Shown here: in pieces, positions 19,779 to 28,588 of the stretch
Layout: every line of letters begins with the position of its first letter
How positions within the stretch are numbered: the first letter of the stretch is position 1
Assembly: GCA_003176045.1 (NCBI GenBank)
Contig: PSRM01000228.1
Span: 1 to 48,307 of the forward strand
DNA: 48,307 nucleotides
DNA from: Verrucomicrobiota bacterium
Lineage (GTDB): Bacteria; Verrucomicrobiota; Verrucomicrobiia; Limisphaerales; UBA8199
Direction: 5' to 3'
Translations under genes and position numbers: made by a program
The notes under the pieces: generated by a model
The model's database searches: none
What the model saw: the letters and a program-made list of their open reading frames with translations, nothing else
Told to the model about the DNA's origin: nothing

Positions 19779-20771
19779 TCATAGGTTTGTTCGCAATAGC
19801 TTCTTCGCGGCCAATTTAACCGAGTTGGCGAGGGCCTGCGGTTTTACTACGACGGCATTTCCGGCCCAGCTCAGGACCCAGCGTTCGACTTCGGCGAGGC
19901 TCGAGAGTTTGAGACGCAACTCCACGCCGCCTTTCTTCAGGTCGCGCAGTTGCTGGGATTCGTGCCACTTCTTTTCCCGAATATAATCGGCCACGCTTTC
20001 ATTGAAACGAAGAACGACATCAAACTGGCCCTGGCCGGAATAAACTCCGAAGCTGTCTCGCAGTCTGTTTTCGAGTGAAAATCTTGGGGGCCGCGCAAAC
20101 GTTTTCCCGGTGCGTTTGATGGTTTGAATTCGGGCGGGCACAAACGTGCGGATATCCTTGCGGAGATGATCGAATCCGAACAGGTACCACTCACCGTTTA
20201 TGTTTGCCAAATGATAAGGGTCCACGAGGCGCTGCTCGGGCTGATTCTGGCCGGGTTTGCGATAATTAAGCTCCAATTGCTCACGGGCCGCTGTGGCTTT
20301 TGCCAGCACGTCGAATATTTCCAGGTTCAGAATCGGTTCGGCACGAGTTCGGAAAGAAATCGTTTGCTCGATATCGCTCAGGCTCAGCGAGAAGGTGTCC
20401 GGGAGCGATTGCTCCATCTTCTTGATCGCGCTGAGGAGCGGTTTTTCGAAATTGGTTCCGCGATACTGCTGCAAGGCTTTCTCGGCCACCACCAAAGCGA
20501 TGATTTCGCCTTCGGTGATCTGCATAACCGGGAACGCGTTGACCTTTTCGCTGTAATAGTAGCCTTGGCGATGGCCGTCCCAGGCTAACGGCAATTGCAT
20601 CCGCTCGCGCATGAATTCCACATCCCGGTGGATGGATTTGGAACTGACCTCCAACTCCTTGGCCAGGTCGGAAGAATTTGGAAACTTGCCGGATCGAATG
20701 GCCTGGTGGATGTGAAGCATCCGCTGGAGCGGAGGACGCTGGCGGAGATCGCTCGAGGTGACGGAGGCCAT
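19779..20771 (-). CDS. WYL-domain transcriptional regulator
   Basis: The 330-residue protein starts with a DeoR/HTH_11-type winged helix (residues 12-70, SSDLAKELEVSSKSIHRDVEFMR). A WYL domain follows at about 160-230 with the PYHLANINGEWYLFGFDHLRKDIRTFVPARI pattern shortened here to key residues Y, W and Y. The C-terminal WCX extension is present. WYL regulators bind nucleic-acid or nucleotide ligands and often control DNA-damage or defence genes. What it controls here is not evident; the lipoprotein gene is the nearest downstream gene. Confidence 0.88.
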   Translation of the reverse strand: MASVTSSDLRQRPPLQRMLHIHQAIRSGKFPNSSDLAKELEVSSKSIHRDVEFMRERMQLPLAWDGHRQGYYYSEKVNAFPVMQITEGEIIALVVAEKALQQYRGTNFEKPLLSAIKKMEQSLPDTFSLSLSDIEQTISFRTRAEPILNLEIFDVLAKATAAREQLELNYRKPGQNQPEQRLVDPYHLANINGEWYLFGFDHLRKDIRTFVPARIQTIKRTGKTFARPPRFSLENRLRDSFGVYSGQGQFDVVLRFNESVADYIREKKWHESQQLRDLKKGGVELRLKLSSLAEVERWVLSWAGNAVVVKPQALANSVKLAAKKLLRTNL

Positions 20772-20833
20772 CGCTTAGGATCTTTGCAGGCGACCCAAGC
20801 ACACCCTGGTCAGACTCGATTCAGTGAGTTTTG

Positions 20834-20925
20834 AGCAATGAGCATTTTTCATTGCTACTACGGATTAAGCACCGTTGGCAATGCTAAATAGCAAATGGGC
20901 GATGCTTAATGCTCAATGATGAGGA
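20834..20925. repeat. AGCAATGAGC word tract with hairpin downstream of rho
   Basis: A hairpin AGCAATGA...TCATTGCT occupies 20834-20856, and related words GCTAAATAGCAAATG and GATGCTTAATGCTCAATGAT follow to 20925. It lies just after the rho stop codon and may serve as its terminator, although no strong T-run follows on the minus strand. Confidence 0.45.
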
Positions 20926-20932
20926 AGTCTGC

Positions 20933-22087
20933 TCAAACCAGTTTCGACAGCAATTCGTCGTTAGTCTTCTGCTTCTTAAGCGCTGCGACGAGTGTTTCCA
21001 TCGCTTCCACAGGGTTGAGGTCCACCATGGTGCGGCGGAGTTTGCGGACGGCCTCGATTTGGTGTTTCGGAAAGAGCTTCTCCTCTTTTCGCGTGCCGCT
21101 CTTGGGAATGTCAATAGAGGGGAACAAGCGTCGATCGGAAAGTTTGCGGTCCAGGATTAGCTCCATATTTCCGGTGCCTTTAAATTCCTGAAAGATCAGT
21201 TCGTCCATACGCGAGCCGGTGTCCACGAGGGCCGTCGCCAGGATCGTGAGAGACCCGCCCTCTTCGATCTTTCGCGCTGAGGCAAACATCTTGCGGGGGA
21301 TTTCCAGGGCGCGCGCATCCACGCCGCCGGTCATCGTACGGCCGCTGCCGCCGTGGACGCTGTTGTAGGCGCGAGCCACGCGAGTAATTGAATCGAGCAA
21401 CACGAACACGTCCTTGCCCGCCTCCACCATTCTGCGGCAACGCTCGATCATGAAGCGGGACAGGCGCACGTGCGTCTCAAGGTCCTGGTCGTTCGATGAA
21501 GCCACCACTTCGGCCTTTACTGAGCGTTGAAAATCGGTCACTTCCTCGGGACGTTCGTCAATCAACAAAACCAGCACGTGAACCTCCGGATGGTTGGTCG
21601 TGATGGCGTTGGCGATTTGCTTGAGGATGGTGGTCTTGCCGGTGCGCGGAGGAGCGACAATCAAACCACGTGTGCCTTTGCCGATGGGCGTGACCATGTC
21701 AATCACCCGGGTTTCAATCAGATCGGGCGTCGTCTCCAGTCGAAATTTCTCGATAGGGTCAATGGTCGTCAGGTTCTCGAAACGGACCGACTTGGTGTAA
21801 TCCTCGAAAGGCATGGAATTAACGCGTTCGACGGCGCGCAATTGGGGGCTGTTGCCGCGATGGGGCGGCTGGGTAGGCCCTTCGATCAGGCTGCCTTCGC
21901 GCAGGAAACTGCGCTTAATGGTGTCGGGTGTGACGAAAATGTCCGAGGGTTTCGGATGAAAATGGTTCTCCGCTGTGCGAAGGAACCCGAACCCTTTCTC
22001 GGATATTTCGAGGTAGCCGGCGCCCATTTCGGTCGTGGCATTATTGTGATTATGACCGTGATTGTGACCTTTTGTCGCTGTGTTCAT
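20933..22087 (-). CDS. rho: Transcription termination factor Rho
   Basis: Rho is the hexameric RNA-dependent ATPase/helicase that ends transcription. The 384-residue protein has the cold-shock-like RNA-binding domain ([14 protein letters not shown]) at 24-95. The ATPase core carries Walker A PPRTGKTT, Walker [12 protein letters not shown] and the Q/R-loop region [16 protein letters not shown]. The C-terminus is normal. The usual N-terminal helical domain is missing and is replaced by a short His/Asn-rich head ([10 protein letters not shown]) encoded by CATAATCAC-type repeats. It is shorter than the roughly 420-residue E. coli protein for this reason. Confidence 0.97.
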   Translation of the reverse strand: MNTATKGHNHGHNHNNATTEMGAGYLEISEKGFGFLRTAENHFHPKPSDIFVTPDTIKRSFLREGSLIEGPTQPPHRGNSPQLRAVERVNSMPFEDYTKSVRFENLTTIDPIEKFRLETTPDLIETRVIDMVTPIGKGTRGLIVAPPRTGKTTILKQIANAITTNHPEVHVLVLLIDERPEEVTDFQRSVKAEVVASSNDQDLETHVRLSRFMIERCRRMVEAGKDVFVLLDSITRVARAYNSVHGGSGRTMTGGVDARALEIPRKMFASARKIEEGGSLTILATALVDTGSRMDELIFQEFKGTGNMELILDRKLSDRRLFPSIDIPKSGTRKEEKLFPKHQIEAVRKLRRTMVDLNPVEAMETLVAALKKQKTNDELLSKLV

Positions 22088-22284
22088 ACTGTCTGCGTTG
22101 CACGAAGGCTGTCCGGAATTAGAGCCCCGAAACCACTGATTGAACTTTGAATTTTGGGAAGCCGCTGCTGGGTGCGCAGAACTTACGCTATACTCCCGCA
22201 GCTAACAGACCTTCGATACACCTATTATTTAGACGGGAATTGTGTTAAGCGCAACTACTTTTTTCACTTTTTTGCAGGGTTGAC

Positions 22285-22354
22285 GGAGCGCCGAATTCCA
22301 TTTCGGCGCGACTGAATACAGGCTTGCTCGCGCCGAAACGGAGTTCGGCGCTCC
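22285..22354. repeat. REPIN-like element, GGAGCGCCGAA type
   Basis: Left arm 22285-22310 and right arm 22329-22354 are reverse complements with two substitutions, both in the loop of the arm hairpin. Each arm folds (GCGCCGAA stem). The outer ends are GGAGCGCC and GGCGCTCC. It lies upstream of rho, partly in a 265-base gap (22088-22353) that also holds A/T-rich sequence suitable for the rho promoter. Confidence 0.85.
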
Positions 22355-22854
22355 TACCCGGCCAGTTGTAGTCGCTTGTCGCTTTCCAGCAAGGCTTTGA
22401 GCGTTGGCCATTCCACTTCATTCATCTGGCTGAAGGCATTTAGATAGACTGCAACGACTTCCGGGGGATACTTCGCCAGCAACGCGTCCACCCCCTGGCG
22501 CAGCTTGGCCTCGTCCATCTCCGCGGGCAAATCGTCCACAACACCCTCTTTATGGGTGATGCCCAGCGCATCGAGGAAATCGCTCAGCATGGATTTATAT
22601 TTCTTGAGCAGCCAGGCCCGGATCAAGTTTGCCGCGGCCAGCTCGAGCGCGGGGCGGGTCAGAGTACCGAGCATCGCCTCGTGTTGCTGTTCCCGAGGCT
22701 GCCGCTCCAGGAAAACGGCGCGCACCTTACGCGCCTCGGCCACGGCGGCCAGCGTGGCGCGATAAATCGGTTTATCCGATTCGTGAGTGTAAATGAGAAT
22801 TTCCTTCGCCAGCGCCGGCGACATGAAACCGATCAATTCGTGAGAAGTGAGCAT
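22354..22854 (-). CDS. Conserved protein of unknown function
   Basis: From ATG 22854 the product is 166 residues, largely alpha-helical, with ALAKEILIYTHESDKPIYRATL near the start and LLAKYPPEVVAVYLNAFSQMNE near the end. I recognise no domain. The open frame continues upstream, but that part is encoded by a CAAACAC word tract. The gene follows lpxI on the same strand, separated by 180 bases of inverted word tracts. Confidence 0.65.
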   Translation of the reverse strand: MLTSHELIGFMSPALAKEILIYTHESDKPIYRATLAAVAEARKVRAVFLERQPREQQHEAMLGTLTRPALELAAANLIRAWLLKKYKSMLSDFLDALGITHKEGVVDDLPAEMDEAKLRQGVDALLAKYPPEVVAVYLNAFSQMNEVEWPTLKALLESDKRLQLAG

Positions 22855-22857
22855 AAG

Positions 22858-22981
22858 CAAACACCAAACACCAAACACCAAAGAAGCTCCAAACATCAAG
22901 CCCCAAATCACTCGCAGAGCACGCTTTGGCGCTTGGAGCTTGGTGTTTCACTGGAGCTTGGTGTTTGGTGTTTGGTGTTTG
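22858..22981. repeat. Inverted pair of CAAACAC / GTGTTTG word tracts
   Basis: Left arm 22858-22902 has AACACCAAACACCAAACACC-type units, then AGCTCCAAACATCAAGC. Right arm 22931-22981 is the reverse complement in kind: GCTTGGAGCTTGGTGTTTCA and three TTTGGTG units. The arms can form a long imperfect stem around about 30 bases. Confidence 0.85.
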
Positions 22982-23034
22982 AGCAGGGCACATTATCCGA
23001 TTAAAGCGCATTACCGTCAGTTGTTTTTCGTTTA

Positions 23035-23844
23035 TCAAAGGGTGATCAGTGAAACTCTGCTTTTCTTCGCGATCTCCGCGCAAGTTTCTTGTTCGAGCAA
23101 AAGGGCTTTGCCTGCCTCGATGGCCAGGGCGCTGATCCGCGCCGAGGCGCACGTCTCCAGAGTTTGCGGCCCAAGGCATGGGATGTCAAAGCGCAAATCG
23201 TGCTTTTCACGAGGCACTTTCACCGCAACCGCTCCGCCATTTTTACCTGCCAATTCGCCGCCTCGCGCCAGGCACTTGTCAGTGCCCTCGAATGCCTCGA
23301 CTGCAAGAACAGTACCCTCTTTGACCACCACCATTTGGCCGATTTCAAGTCGCGATGTCTCCTTTGCGATTCGAAAACCGAACTCCACATCGGCGCGTTG
23401 CTGGCTCGAGAGTTTGGGTCCTAGCTGGAAGCCTTTGTCCGGCATCAGAGACCCGAGCCAGGGGGTGGCCTCGACCAACTCGACCCCTTCCTTTTTCAAC
23501 TCCTCGGCTATGGCTCCGAAAATAGTGTGCGCGTTCTTTTCTTTCAAACGCAGGAGCAAGGCCATGGCGCGCAAATCGGGCCTGACATCGTAGAGGTTCT
23601 TTGGCGCGATCTGGCCTGCCATGACGCACTGTTTGACTCCCCGGCGCGTGAAGGCGGCCAGCAATTTCGAAAGCTGGCCGACTTTAAGCCAGACAATTTC
23701 ATCCACGAGTTTGCCCAGCGCTGGATCCGTTTCTCCCTCAAAAGCCACAGCCACCAGGCGTTTAACTCCTGATTGGCGAGCTTGCCTGGCGAAAACCAGA
23801 GGGAGGGACCGATTGCCTGCGATTAGGCCAAGGGTGTCAGTCAT
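23035..23844 (-). CDS. lpxI: UDP-2,3-diacylglucosamine pyrophosphatase LpxI (DUF1009)
   Basis: LpxI hydrolyses UDP-2,3-diacylglucosamine to lipid X in lipid A synthesis, replacing LpxH. The 269-residue protein matches the family: N-terminal GLIAGNRSLPLVFARQARQSG, central VMAGQIAPKNLYD, and the C-terminal metal-site region DLRFDIPCLGPQTLETC, with the Asp thought to be catalytic. The length is normal. Its presence supports a Gram-negative envelope with lipid A. A TTAAAACG word tract abuts the start codon. Confidence 0.92.
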   Translation of the reverse strand: MTDTLGLIAGNRSLPLVFARQARQSGVKRLVAVAFEGETDPALGKLVDEIVWLKVGQLSKLLAAFTRRGVKQCVMAGQIAPKNLYDVRPDLRAMALLLRLKEKNAHTIFGAIAEELKKEGVELVEATPWLGSLMPDKGFQLGPKLSSQQRADVEFGFRIAKETSRLEIGQMVVVKEGTVLAVEAFEGTDKCLARGGELAGKNGGAVAVKVPREKHDLRFDIPCLGPQTLETCASARISALAIEAGKALLLEQETCAEIAKKSRVSLITL

Positions 23845-23886
23845 GTTAAAACGTTAAAAAGGTTAAAACGTTAAAACGTTACAACG
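23845..23886. repeat. TTAAAACG tandem-word tract
   Basis: Four to five units of GTTAAAACGTTAAAA type directly upstream of the lpxI start codon (minus strand). AACGTT is self-complementary, so the tract can fold on itself. Confidence 0.65.
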
Positions 23887-24004
23887 GGAAAGCTGCAACG
23901 CGTTGCCGGGTCTTTTTTTCTTTCATTTTTGCAAGGTGCGATTTGCTATTCCTGACCCCTGAACCCTGAGTCCGCACGGTGTTGAAGTTTAAAACATCGG
24001 CTGG

Positions 24005-25747
24005 TCACTTCGAGCCTGATTCTCCTTTTTTTGGATCTGGATTAGGCGGTTGGAGCAAAGCTGCGAAGCGCGCCGCCTCGTCTTTTTTATCCAGTTTTTT
24101 GGCCAGTACCAGCAATTTTTGGTACACCGCAATCTTGTCTGGATAGTCAGGGAACTGGCGCAGCAGCTCTTCATATTTCTCATACGCTTGCGTCGGTTTA
24201 TCCAAATCGTTGAGCTTATCGCCGAGTTCCAGGAGCAGGCGGATTCGCTGTTGCGGTGAAGCGTCGAGGTTTAGCGATTGTTCCCAGGTTTGGACCGCCG
24301 AAGGCAGTTTGCCCTCAGCGGCGTAGAGGTCGCCCAGTTTTTCGGTAAGCACAGCACTCTGCTTGCGCAATTCCAAATTTTCGAGCAAGGCAGCGCAGTT
24401 CGCCGTGGGCCGATTGTTGGCAAGGTCAATATTGATTGCCCGCAGAAATGACCATGCCAGCCAGTTATTGGCTCGGCGTTCGATCAGTTCCTCGTGAACG
24501 TCCTTTGGATTCCGTCCAAATGGCCGATAGAGCGGGTCGCCTACGACCGTGGTCTGCCAGGATAGAGCCCGCTGGCAGCCATAAGCGGCTTCGCCAAAAG
24601 TGAAACCTTTGATGCTCAACAGTCCCATGAACAGGTTTACCTCCGGAGTCAGCGCCAGATAAGGTTCATAAACGCAGCCCATAGTGGCGGTGGCGCCTTT
24701 GGAAAGCAGCGGTCCGACCCAGTGGTCCGAGCCCCGGATGGAGGCAGCACTGAAAGAGTGGATGTGATAGGCGATCGCTCCCGGCATGAACTCGACCGTT
24801 GGCTGCGCGAACGGACCGCAAACGACGTCGCTATACCAGCCCATGTAAATGGCAATTTGGCTCATGGGAAACCCCGCGGGAAACGTGCCCGGGATTTCAT
24901 CCACCACAGTTTCGAATCCCATGGCTCGGGAAATTTGGGCCGCAGCCCGGATCCAATCGTCACCCATTTTATAGCCAGGTTCCGTAATGTTCCGCAGGTC
25001 GAAATAAGCCCGGCCCCAAAGTCCATTTGTTTCAGCAGAGAGCGCTTTATCCACCAGGCCGCGGGCAATTTCCGCGCTTGGCCCGTCCAGGCGGGTCACC
25101 ATCAAAACGCCATTGGTTGGATGCAGCAGCGCGGTATTTGTGACGCCGAACGCCGGATTGTGTAGAGGCCCGGCCAACGGCAGGTGTTGTTCAATGAGTG
25201 GCAACAGGGCCAATTCGCTGTCCACTGCGGCTTCGTTGCGCCGCATTTCCGGCCGCTGCAATTCGACCCCTTCCTCCTTCAAGTCCGGTTGCGCCGCAAT
25301 CCGCAGCGGAACACCGTAACAGAGAACCGCATAACGGATTTTGGATTGAACCACCACGAATCCCACGTGCGCCGGCTGGTTTGTGGTGGCCGCGAAACTG
25401 CGCGAGGCGATATGCCAAAGTTTGCTCGATTCGAGCGCATCAGCCAGGGGTTGCTGCAGCGAGTGGCGAAATTCGCTTCGAGCAATCTCCTCGTCCTTGG
25501 AGAGATCAAACCCAAATATCTGTCTGGAAGGCACGGCCCGTTTGCGGGCGTAGTACTGTGCAAGTTCTTTAGAGGCGGCCAGGCGCTTGTTATAAACAAT
25601 GACCACTTCGTCTCCGGGCGTGGCAGCCACACTGGAGATGCTTACCACGGAGATAGCCATGACCATCCACCAGGCAAGCTGTCGGACCGGGCCGACCAGT
25701 CTGATCGGTCTGGCTGAAGCCACAGGCGTTCTTTGCTCCAAGCGCAT
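24005..25747 (-). CDS. TIGR03790-family secreted protein with C-terminal TPR
   Basis: From ATG 25747 the product is 580 residues; ATG 25666 is an alternative. A signal-peptide-like segment (LAWWMVMAISVVSISSVAA) is followed by the family start GDEVVIVYNKRLAASKELAQYYARKRAVP. Family members share the later GWYSDVVCGPFAQP and SIRGSDHWVGPLLSKGATATMG segments, both visible here. The last 150 residues contain TPR-like repeats (KLPSAVQTWEQSLNLDASPQQRI...). The function of TIGR03790 is unknown. The open frame extends upstream through a hairpin element (25781-25888), which I do not count as coding. Confidence 0.8.
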   Translation of the reverse strand: MRLEQRTPVASARPIRLVGPVRQLAWWMVMAISVVSISSVAATPGDEVVIVYNKRLAASKELAQYYARKRAVPSRQIFGFDLSKDEEIARSEFRHSLQQPLADALESSKLWHIASRSFAATTNQPAHVGFVVVQSKIRYAVLCYGVPLRIAAQPDLKEEGVELQRPEMRRNEAAVDSELALLPLIEQHLPLAGPLHNPAFGVTNTALLHPTNGVLMVTRLDGPSAEIARGLVDKALSAETNGLWGRAYFDLRNITEPGYKMGDDWIRAAAQISRAMGFETVVDEIPGTFPAGFPMSQIAIYMGWYSDVVCGPFAQPTVEFMPGAIAYHIHSFSAASIRGSDHWVGPLLSKGATATMGCVYEPYLALTPEVNLFMGLLSIKGFTFGEAAYGCQRALSWQTTVVGDPLYRPFGRNPKDVHEELIERRANNWLAWSFLRAINIDLANNRPTANCAALLENLELRKQSAVLTEKLGDLYAAEGKLPSAVQTWEQSLNLDASPQQRIRLLLELGDKLNDLDKPTQAYEKYEELLRQFPDYPDKIAVYQKLLVLAKKLDKKDEAARFAALLQPPNPDPKKGESGSK

Positions 25748-25780
25748 CTGGACACTGCCGCAAGCGCAAGAGCCTGGTAC

Positions 25781-25888
25781 GGAGCGCGGACATTCCTGTC
25801 CGCAGCAACTTCCGACCGCCCGACAGGCGCCCATTCGAAACCTGCTCGCGAGAATGGGCGCGGCTTCGGACAAGAATGTCCGTGCTCC
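25781..25888. repeat. REPIN-like element in the leader of the TIGR03790 gene
   Basis: Left arm GGAGCGCGGACATTCCTGTC plus CGCAGCAA; right arm CGGACAAGAATGTCCG ending in TGCTCC. A second stem lies inside, GCGCCCATTCG against CGAGAATGGGCGC. It is nearly the same as the copy inside the YfhO-like gene. Confidence 0.85.
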
Positions 25889-25923
25889 GTGACGGCAGTG
25901 TCCGGATGTTTGCTCCAAAGCTT

Positions 25924-25953
25924 TCATTTTACGTTTCACGTTTCACGTTTCAC
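25924..25953. repeat. GTTTCACGT tandem-word tract
   Basis: ACGTTTCACGTTTCACGTTT and a further CAC, overlapping the last codons of the PhnP-like gene. Same word as at 993-1042 and 9053-9213. Confidence 0.65.
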
Positions 25954-26744
25954 CCCCCATCCAGCACCACCTTCAACCCATCATAGCCCAGTTCCACTCC
26001 TGCCGGCAGCTCGGCTTGCGCCACGTCGTGATCATAATCGTGAGTCAAATGAGTGAAATAGGTTCGCGCTGCCCCGATGCGCCGGGTCGCTGTGAGGGCT
26101 TCATCCAGGCACATATGCGTGGGATGCGGCGCTCGGCGAAGCGCGTCCAGCACCGCTATTTCGACTCCACGCACTTGCTCGATCGCCTCGTTAGGCACTT
26201 CCTTGCAATCGCTCATATAGGCCAGACGCTTTCGACCGCCCTGCACGAACAGAAAGCCGCAAGTCTCCGCTGCGCCATGCGGTAGCGGAAATGGGATGAT
26301 GCGCAAGTCCCCAAGATCGAATGGCCCGTCAATGATGCGTGGCTCCGGGATAAAATAGCCCCTGGGCCATGGACCATCGTGAAAAGCATAAGCAAACACC
26401 CGGCGCAAATCTTTCATCGTCGGAGCGGTTGCATAGATTGGCAAAGCAGTACCTCCGCGCGCATCACAGATGCGCCGGCAGTCGTCCAGGCCCATGATGT
26501 GATCCGCGTGAGAATGGGTGAAGAGGACCGCATCCAGCCACCCCAGTTTTTCCCGCAACATCTGGATCCGAAATTCCGGGGTAGTGTCCACGACCAGCGA
26601 CACCTTGTTGGTCGCGACGTAGATTGAAGGCCGGGTGCGATGATTCTTCGGATTGGCCAGGAATTCGGGCGGATAATCCTTGCCGATAATAGGAACACCC
26701 TGCGAGGTGCCGGAACCTAGAAAAATGAAGGAAAAAGCCATCAC
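25950..26744 (-). CDS. Metallo-beta-lactamase-fold hydrolase, PhnP-like
   Basis: The 264-residue protein has the metal-binding set of the MBL phosphodiesterase branch: [14 protein letters not shown] near residue 76, [14 protein letters not shown] and THLTHDYDH near the end. The N-terminal [14 protein letters not shown] strand and gap pattern match PhnP/YcbJ-like phosphodiesterases that act on cyclic phosphates. The physiological substrate is unknown. ATG at 26741 is an equal alternative start. Confidence 0.9.
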   Translation of the reverse strand: MMAFSFIFLGSGTSQGVPIIGKDYPPEFLANPKNHRTRPSIYVATNKVSLVVDTTPEFRIQMLREKLGWLDAVLFTHSHADHIMGLDDCRRICDARGGTALPIYATAPTMKDLRRVFAYAFHDGPWPRGYFIPEPRIIDGPFDLGDLRIIPFPLPHGAAETCGFLFVQGGRKRLAYMSDCKEVPNEAIEQVRGVEIAVLDALRRAPHPTHMCLDEALTATRRIGAARTYFTHLTHDYDHDVAQAELPAGVELGYDGLKVVLDGG

Positions 26745-26842
26745 TCAGGCTGCAAATTAGCAGGAGTGCCGCGCAGCAGCAAGGCGCGGAGATTGGATGC
26801 TGGTTGGGAGCGATTAAAACCGCCGTCCACCGGCCAGTATTT

Positions 26843-26886
26843 GAAAGCGGTCCCGATCCAATCGCGATCCATTCGGGACCGCTTTC
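26843..26886. terminator. Strong hairpin in the gap between two minus-strand genes
   Basis: GAAAGCGGTCCCGA is perfectly complementary to TCGGGACCGCTTTC, 14 base pairs with a 16-base loop. It lies between the outer-membrane barrel gene and the PhnP-like gene. There is no T-run, so it could instead be a REP-like unit (it contains the GCGGTCCCG stem seen at 35130 and 43076). Confidence 0.5.
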
Positions 26887-26996
26887 CCTTGGTCCACCGA
26901 GGGCACCAACAGTTCTAAGCGCACACAGGCTGGCCGAACCGCACGGTTCTGTGCCCCCGACACGACGAAGGGCAGATTGGGACCATTGACAGGGCC

Positions 26997-27959
26997 TCAG
27001 AAATGATAGCTCAACACTATTTTAAACAGCGCCGGCGCCACGAGTTGGTTTCCCGTCATTCGCTGATACACCGGAAATTCCACATCTCCATAAAGACTGA
27101 AAGGATGCCAATCGACTTCGATCCCTGGCGAAATCAGCACCCGCTCATATCCTGAAGCGACCGGGTGGGCCGAGTTAGCGCCCCCATCGGAGGTTCTGAA
27201 GGAACCTTTAACCTGTCCTATTGGTGTGATGCCCACTGGACCGATACTCCAGCCTCCAAAATAAAGTCCCAGCACGGCATCCAGCTCCGTGCCAGGCCGG
27301 TAGTCATCGCGAATAAATAGCGGCACGTCCAGCTCGGTTTGGCCGAACCACGTCCAGTGTCGCAGGCCCATAAATCCATGCCGGTAAAATCCACCCAACA
27401 ACAGATCGGTGCTGCCGCTACCTATTTCGGTGTCACGATCTATGTCGCCGAATTCGTTATTATGAGTGTAGTTACCGCTAGGGAGCTTTACTCCGAACGT
27501 TAGTCCAGCGGAAAGGTCTTCCGACAGACCCGTGTAGATCCCGCGGAGTCGAATGTCGCCCAGATCTCCCCAGTTGAACGAAACGATCTCGTTCCCGGTG
27601 GCACCGCCGGTGGTTCTGAAACTGCGGTTTACGTATGGCACCTCTGCTTGAAAGCCCCACTTGTAGTTGAACATGTATTGGAAGCCCGCCGTCACGAAAT
27701 GGGTGCGGATCCCCTTGTCGTCATTGTTTGCCGCGGGCGCTTTGGAAGTCCCGCTCCAGTTTTGGTCCTGGTGCTGGTAATCTTCCTCCAGCATAAACAT
27801 TCCTCCTGGCCCTTTTGGAAACATGGAGCTGGTGCCAACGTCGAACACACCGCAGCCGCAAGCGCAAGCCTGGCTGCGCGAGGGGCTCAGCACTAGGGCC
27901 GCGAGCGACACGCGGCCAATCAGCTTGACTGCAAAAACTTCGGTTTTTCGGCGGATCAT
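26997..27959 (-). CDS. Outer-membrane beta-barrel protein with Cys-rich head
   Basis: From ATG 27959 the product is 320 residues with a signal peptide and then an unusual ACACGCGVFDVGTSSM segment. A beta-barrel follows with alternating aromatic strands and a terminal aromatic residue (IVLSYHF), the usual outer-membrane barrel ending. It resembles proteins annotated as 'transporter' that often lie next to a small membrane protein with a GKHPCxLC motif, which is the case here. Metal handling is a plausible role because of the Cys clusters, but it is not shown. Confidence 0.7.
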   Translation of the reverse strand: MIRRKTEVFAVKLIGRVSLAALVLSPSRSQACACGCGVFDVGTSSMFPKGPGGMFMLEEDYQHQDQNWSGTSKAPAANNDDKGIRTHFVTAGFQYMFNYKWGFQAEVPYVNRSFRTTGGATGNEIVSFNWGDLGDIRLRGIYTGLSEDLSAGLTFGVKLPSGNYTHNNEFGDIDRDTEIGSGSTDLLLGGFYRHGFMGLRHWTWFGQTELDVPLFIRDDYRPGTELDAVLGLYFGGWSIGPVGITPIGQVKGSFRTSDGGANSAHPVASGYERVLISPGIEVDWHPFSLYGDVEFPVYQRMTGNQLVAPALFKIVLSYHF

Positions 27960-28115
27960 TTTAAGTTGAACGATTTGAAGCCCCTGGGGCCTCGGTTTCT
28001 GGGTGATATAATCGCGGGCGACAATAGCGCGCGCGGACCTTTGATTTGAGCTGGAACTGCGAACCAACGAGAGGGGAGCTGCCCTCGGCTTTTACAACTC
28101 TTGCCGGCTGCAGCC

Positions 28116-28514
28116 TCAGGCATCAGCCCGCCGGGGCGGCGGTGTCAAAGGAGGGTAAGCGAGCGTCCGCGGATTGGATGTGGCGGGACTTCGCTCCGGC
28201 AGACAAGATGGGGCGTCGAGGACAAAACTCGAGGCGGCATGCGCAAATTCGAGTTTCTGAGGCGGGGTCTGGACTTCGGACTTTTTCTCGGTTCGCTTTC
28301 CTTTTGTAATCGCTTTGCACAACCGGCAGGGATGCTTCCCGTCGAACGTCTTGCTTAAGGCTTCGGTCAGTGAGGCGTCGCGCGAGTAGGTCACTATCAT
28401 GCCAAGCCAGGCAACTGATTGCAGCAGCGCCCAATGAGCGCCGATTGAAAGGGTCAGCGTCAGGACTAACAGCCACCTGGAGAGGCGTATCAGCACAGGG
28501 GGTAGCTTAAACAT
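28116..28514 (-). CDS. Small membrane protein with HPCxLC motif
   Basis: From ATG 28514 the 132-residue product has one hydrophobic N-terminal segment (WLLVLTLTLSIGAHWALLQSVAWLG) and, after YSRDASL, the motif TFDGKHPCRLCKAI. The rest is Pro/Ser-rich. Small proteins of this pattern often sit beside the Cys-rich outer-membrane barrel gene found downstream here. A DUF2946-like metal-linked role is my guess from the CxxC arrangement. The gene lies in the same orientation, about 160 bases before the barrel gene. Confidence 0.6.
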   Translation of the reverse strand: MFKLPPVLIRLSRWLLVLTLTLSIGAHWALLQSVAWLGMIVTYSRDASLTEALSKTFDGKHPCRLCKAITKGKRTEKKSEVQTPPQKLEFAHAASSFVLDAPSCLPERSPATSNPRTLAYPPLTPPPRRADA

Positions 28515-28588
28515 GTGTTGCAGGGCGGTCAAGCAGAGGGCGGCGGTGGATGCTGCGGCTCTTCAAGGAACTGCCGACTGCATTCGTT

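Noticed and set aside
20124..20588. Open frame opposite the WYL regulator
   Set aside because: It is the reverse complement of well-supported coding sequence and shows no domain.
22858..22981. Possible CRISPR-like repeat array
   Set aside because: Units are 7-14 bases without unique spacers of constant length, and no cas genes are present. The same holds for the other word tracts.
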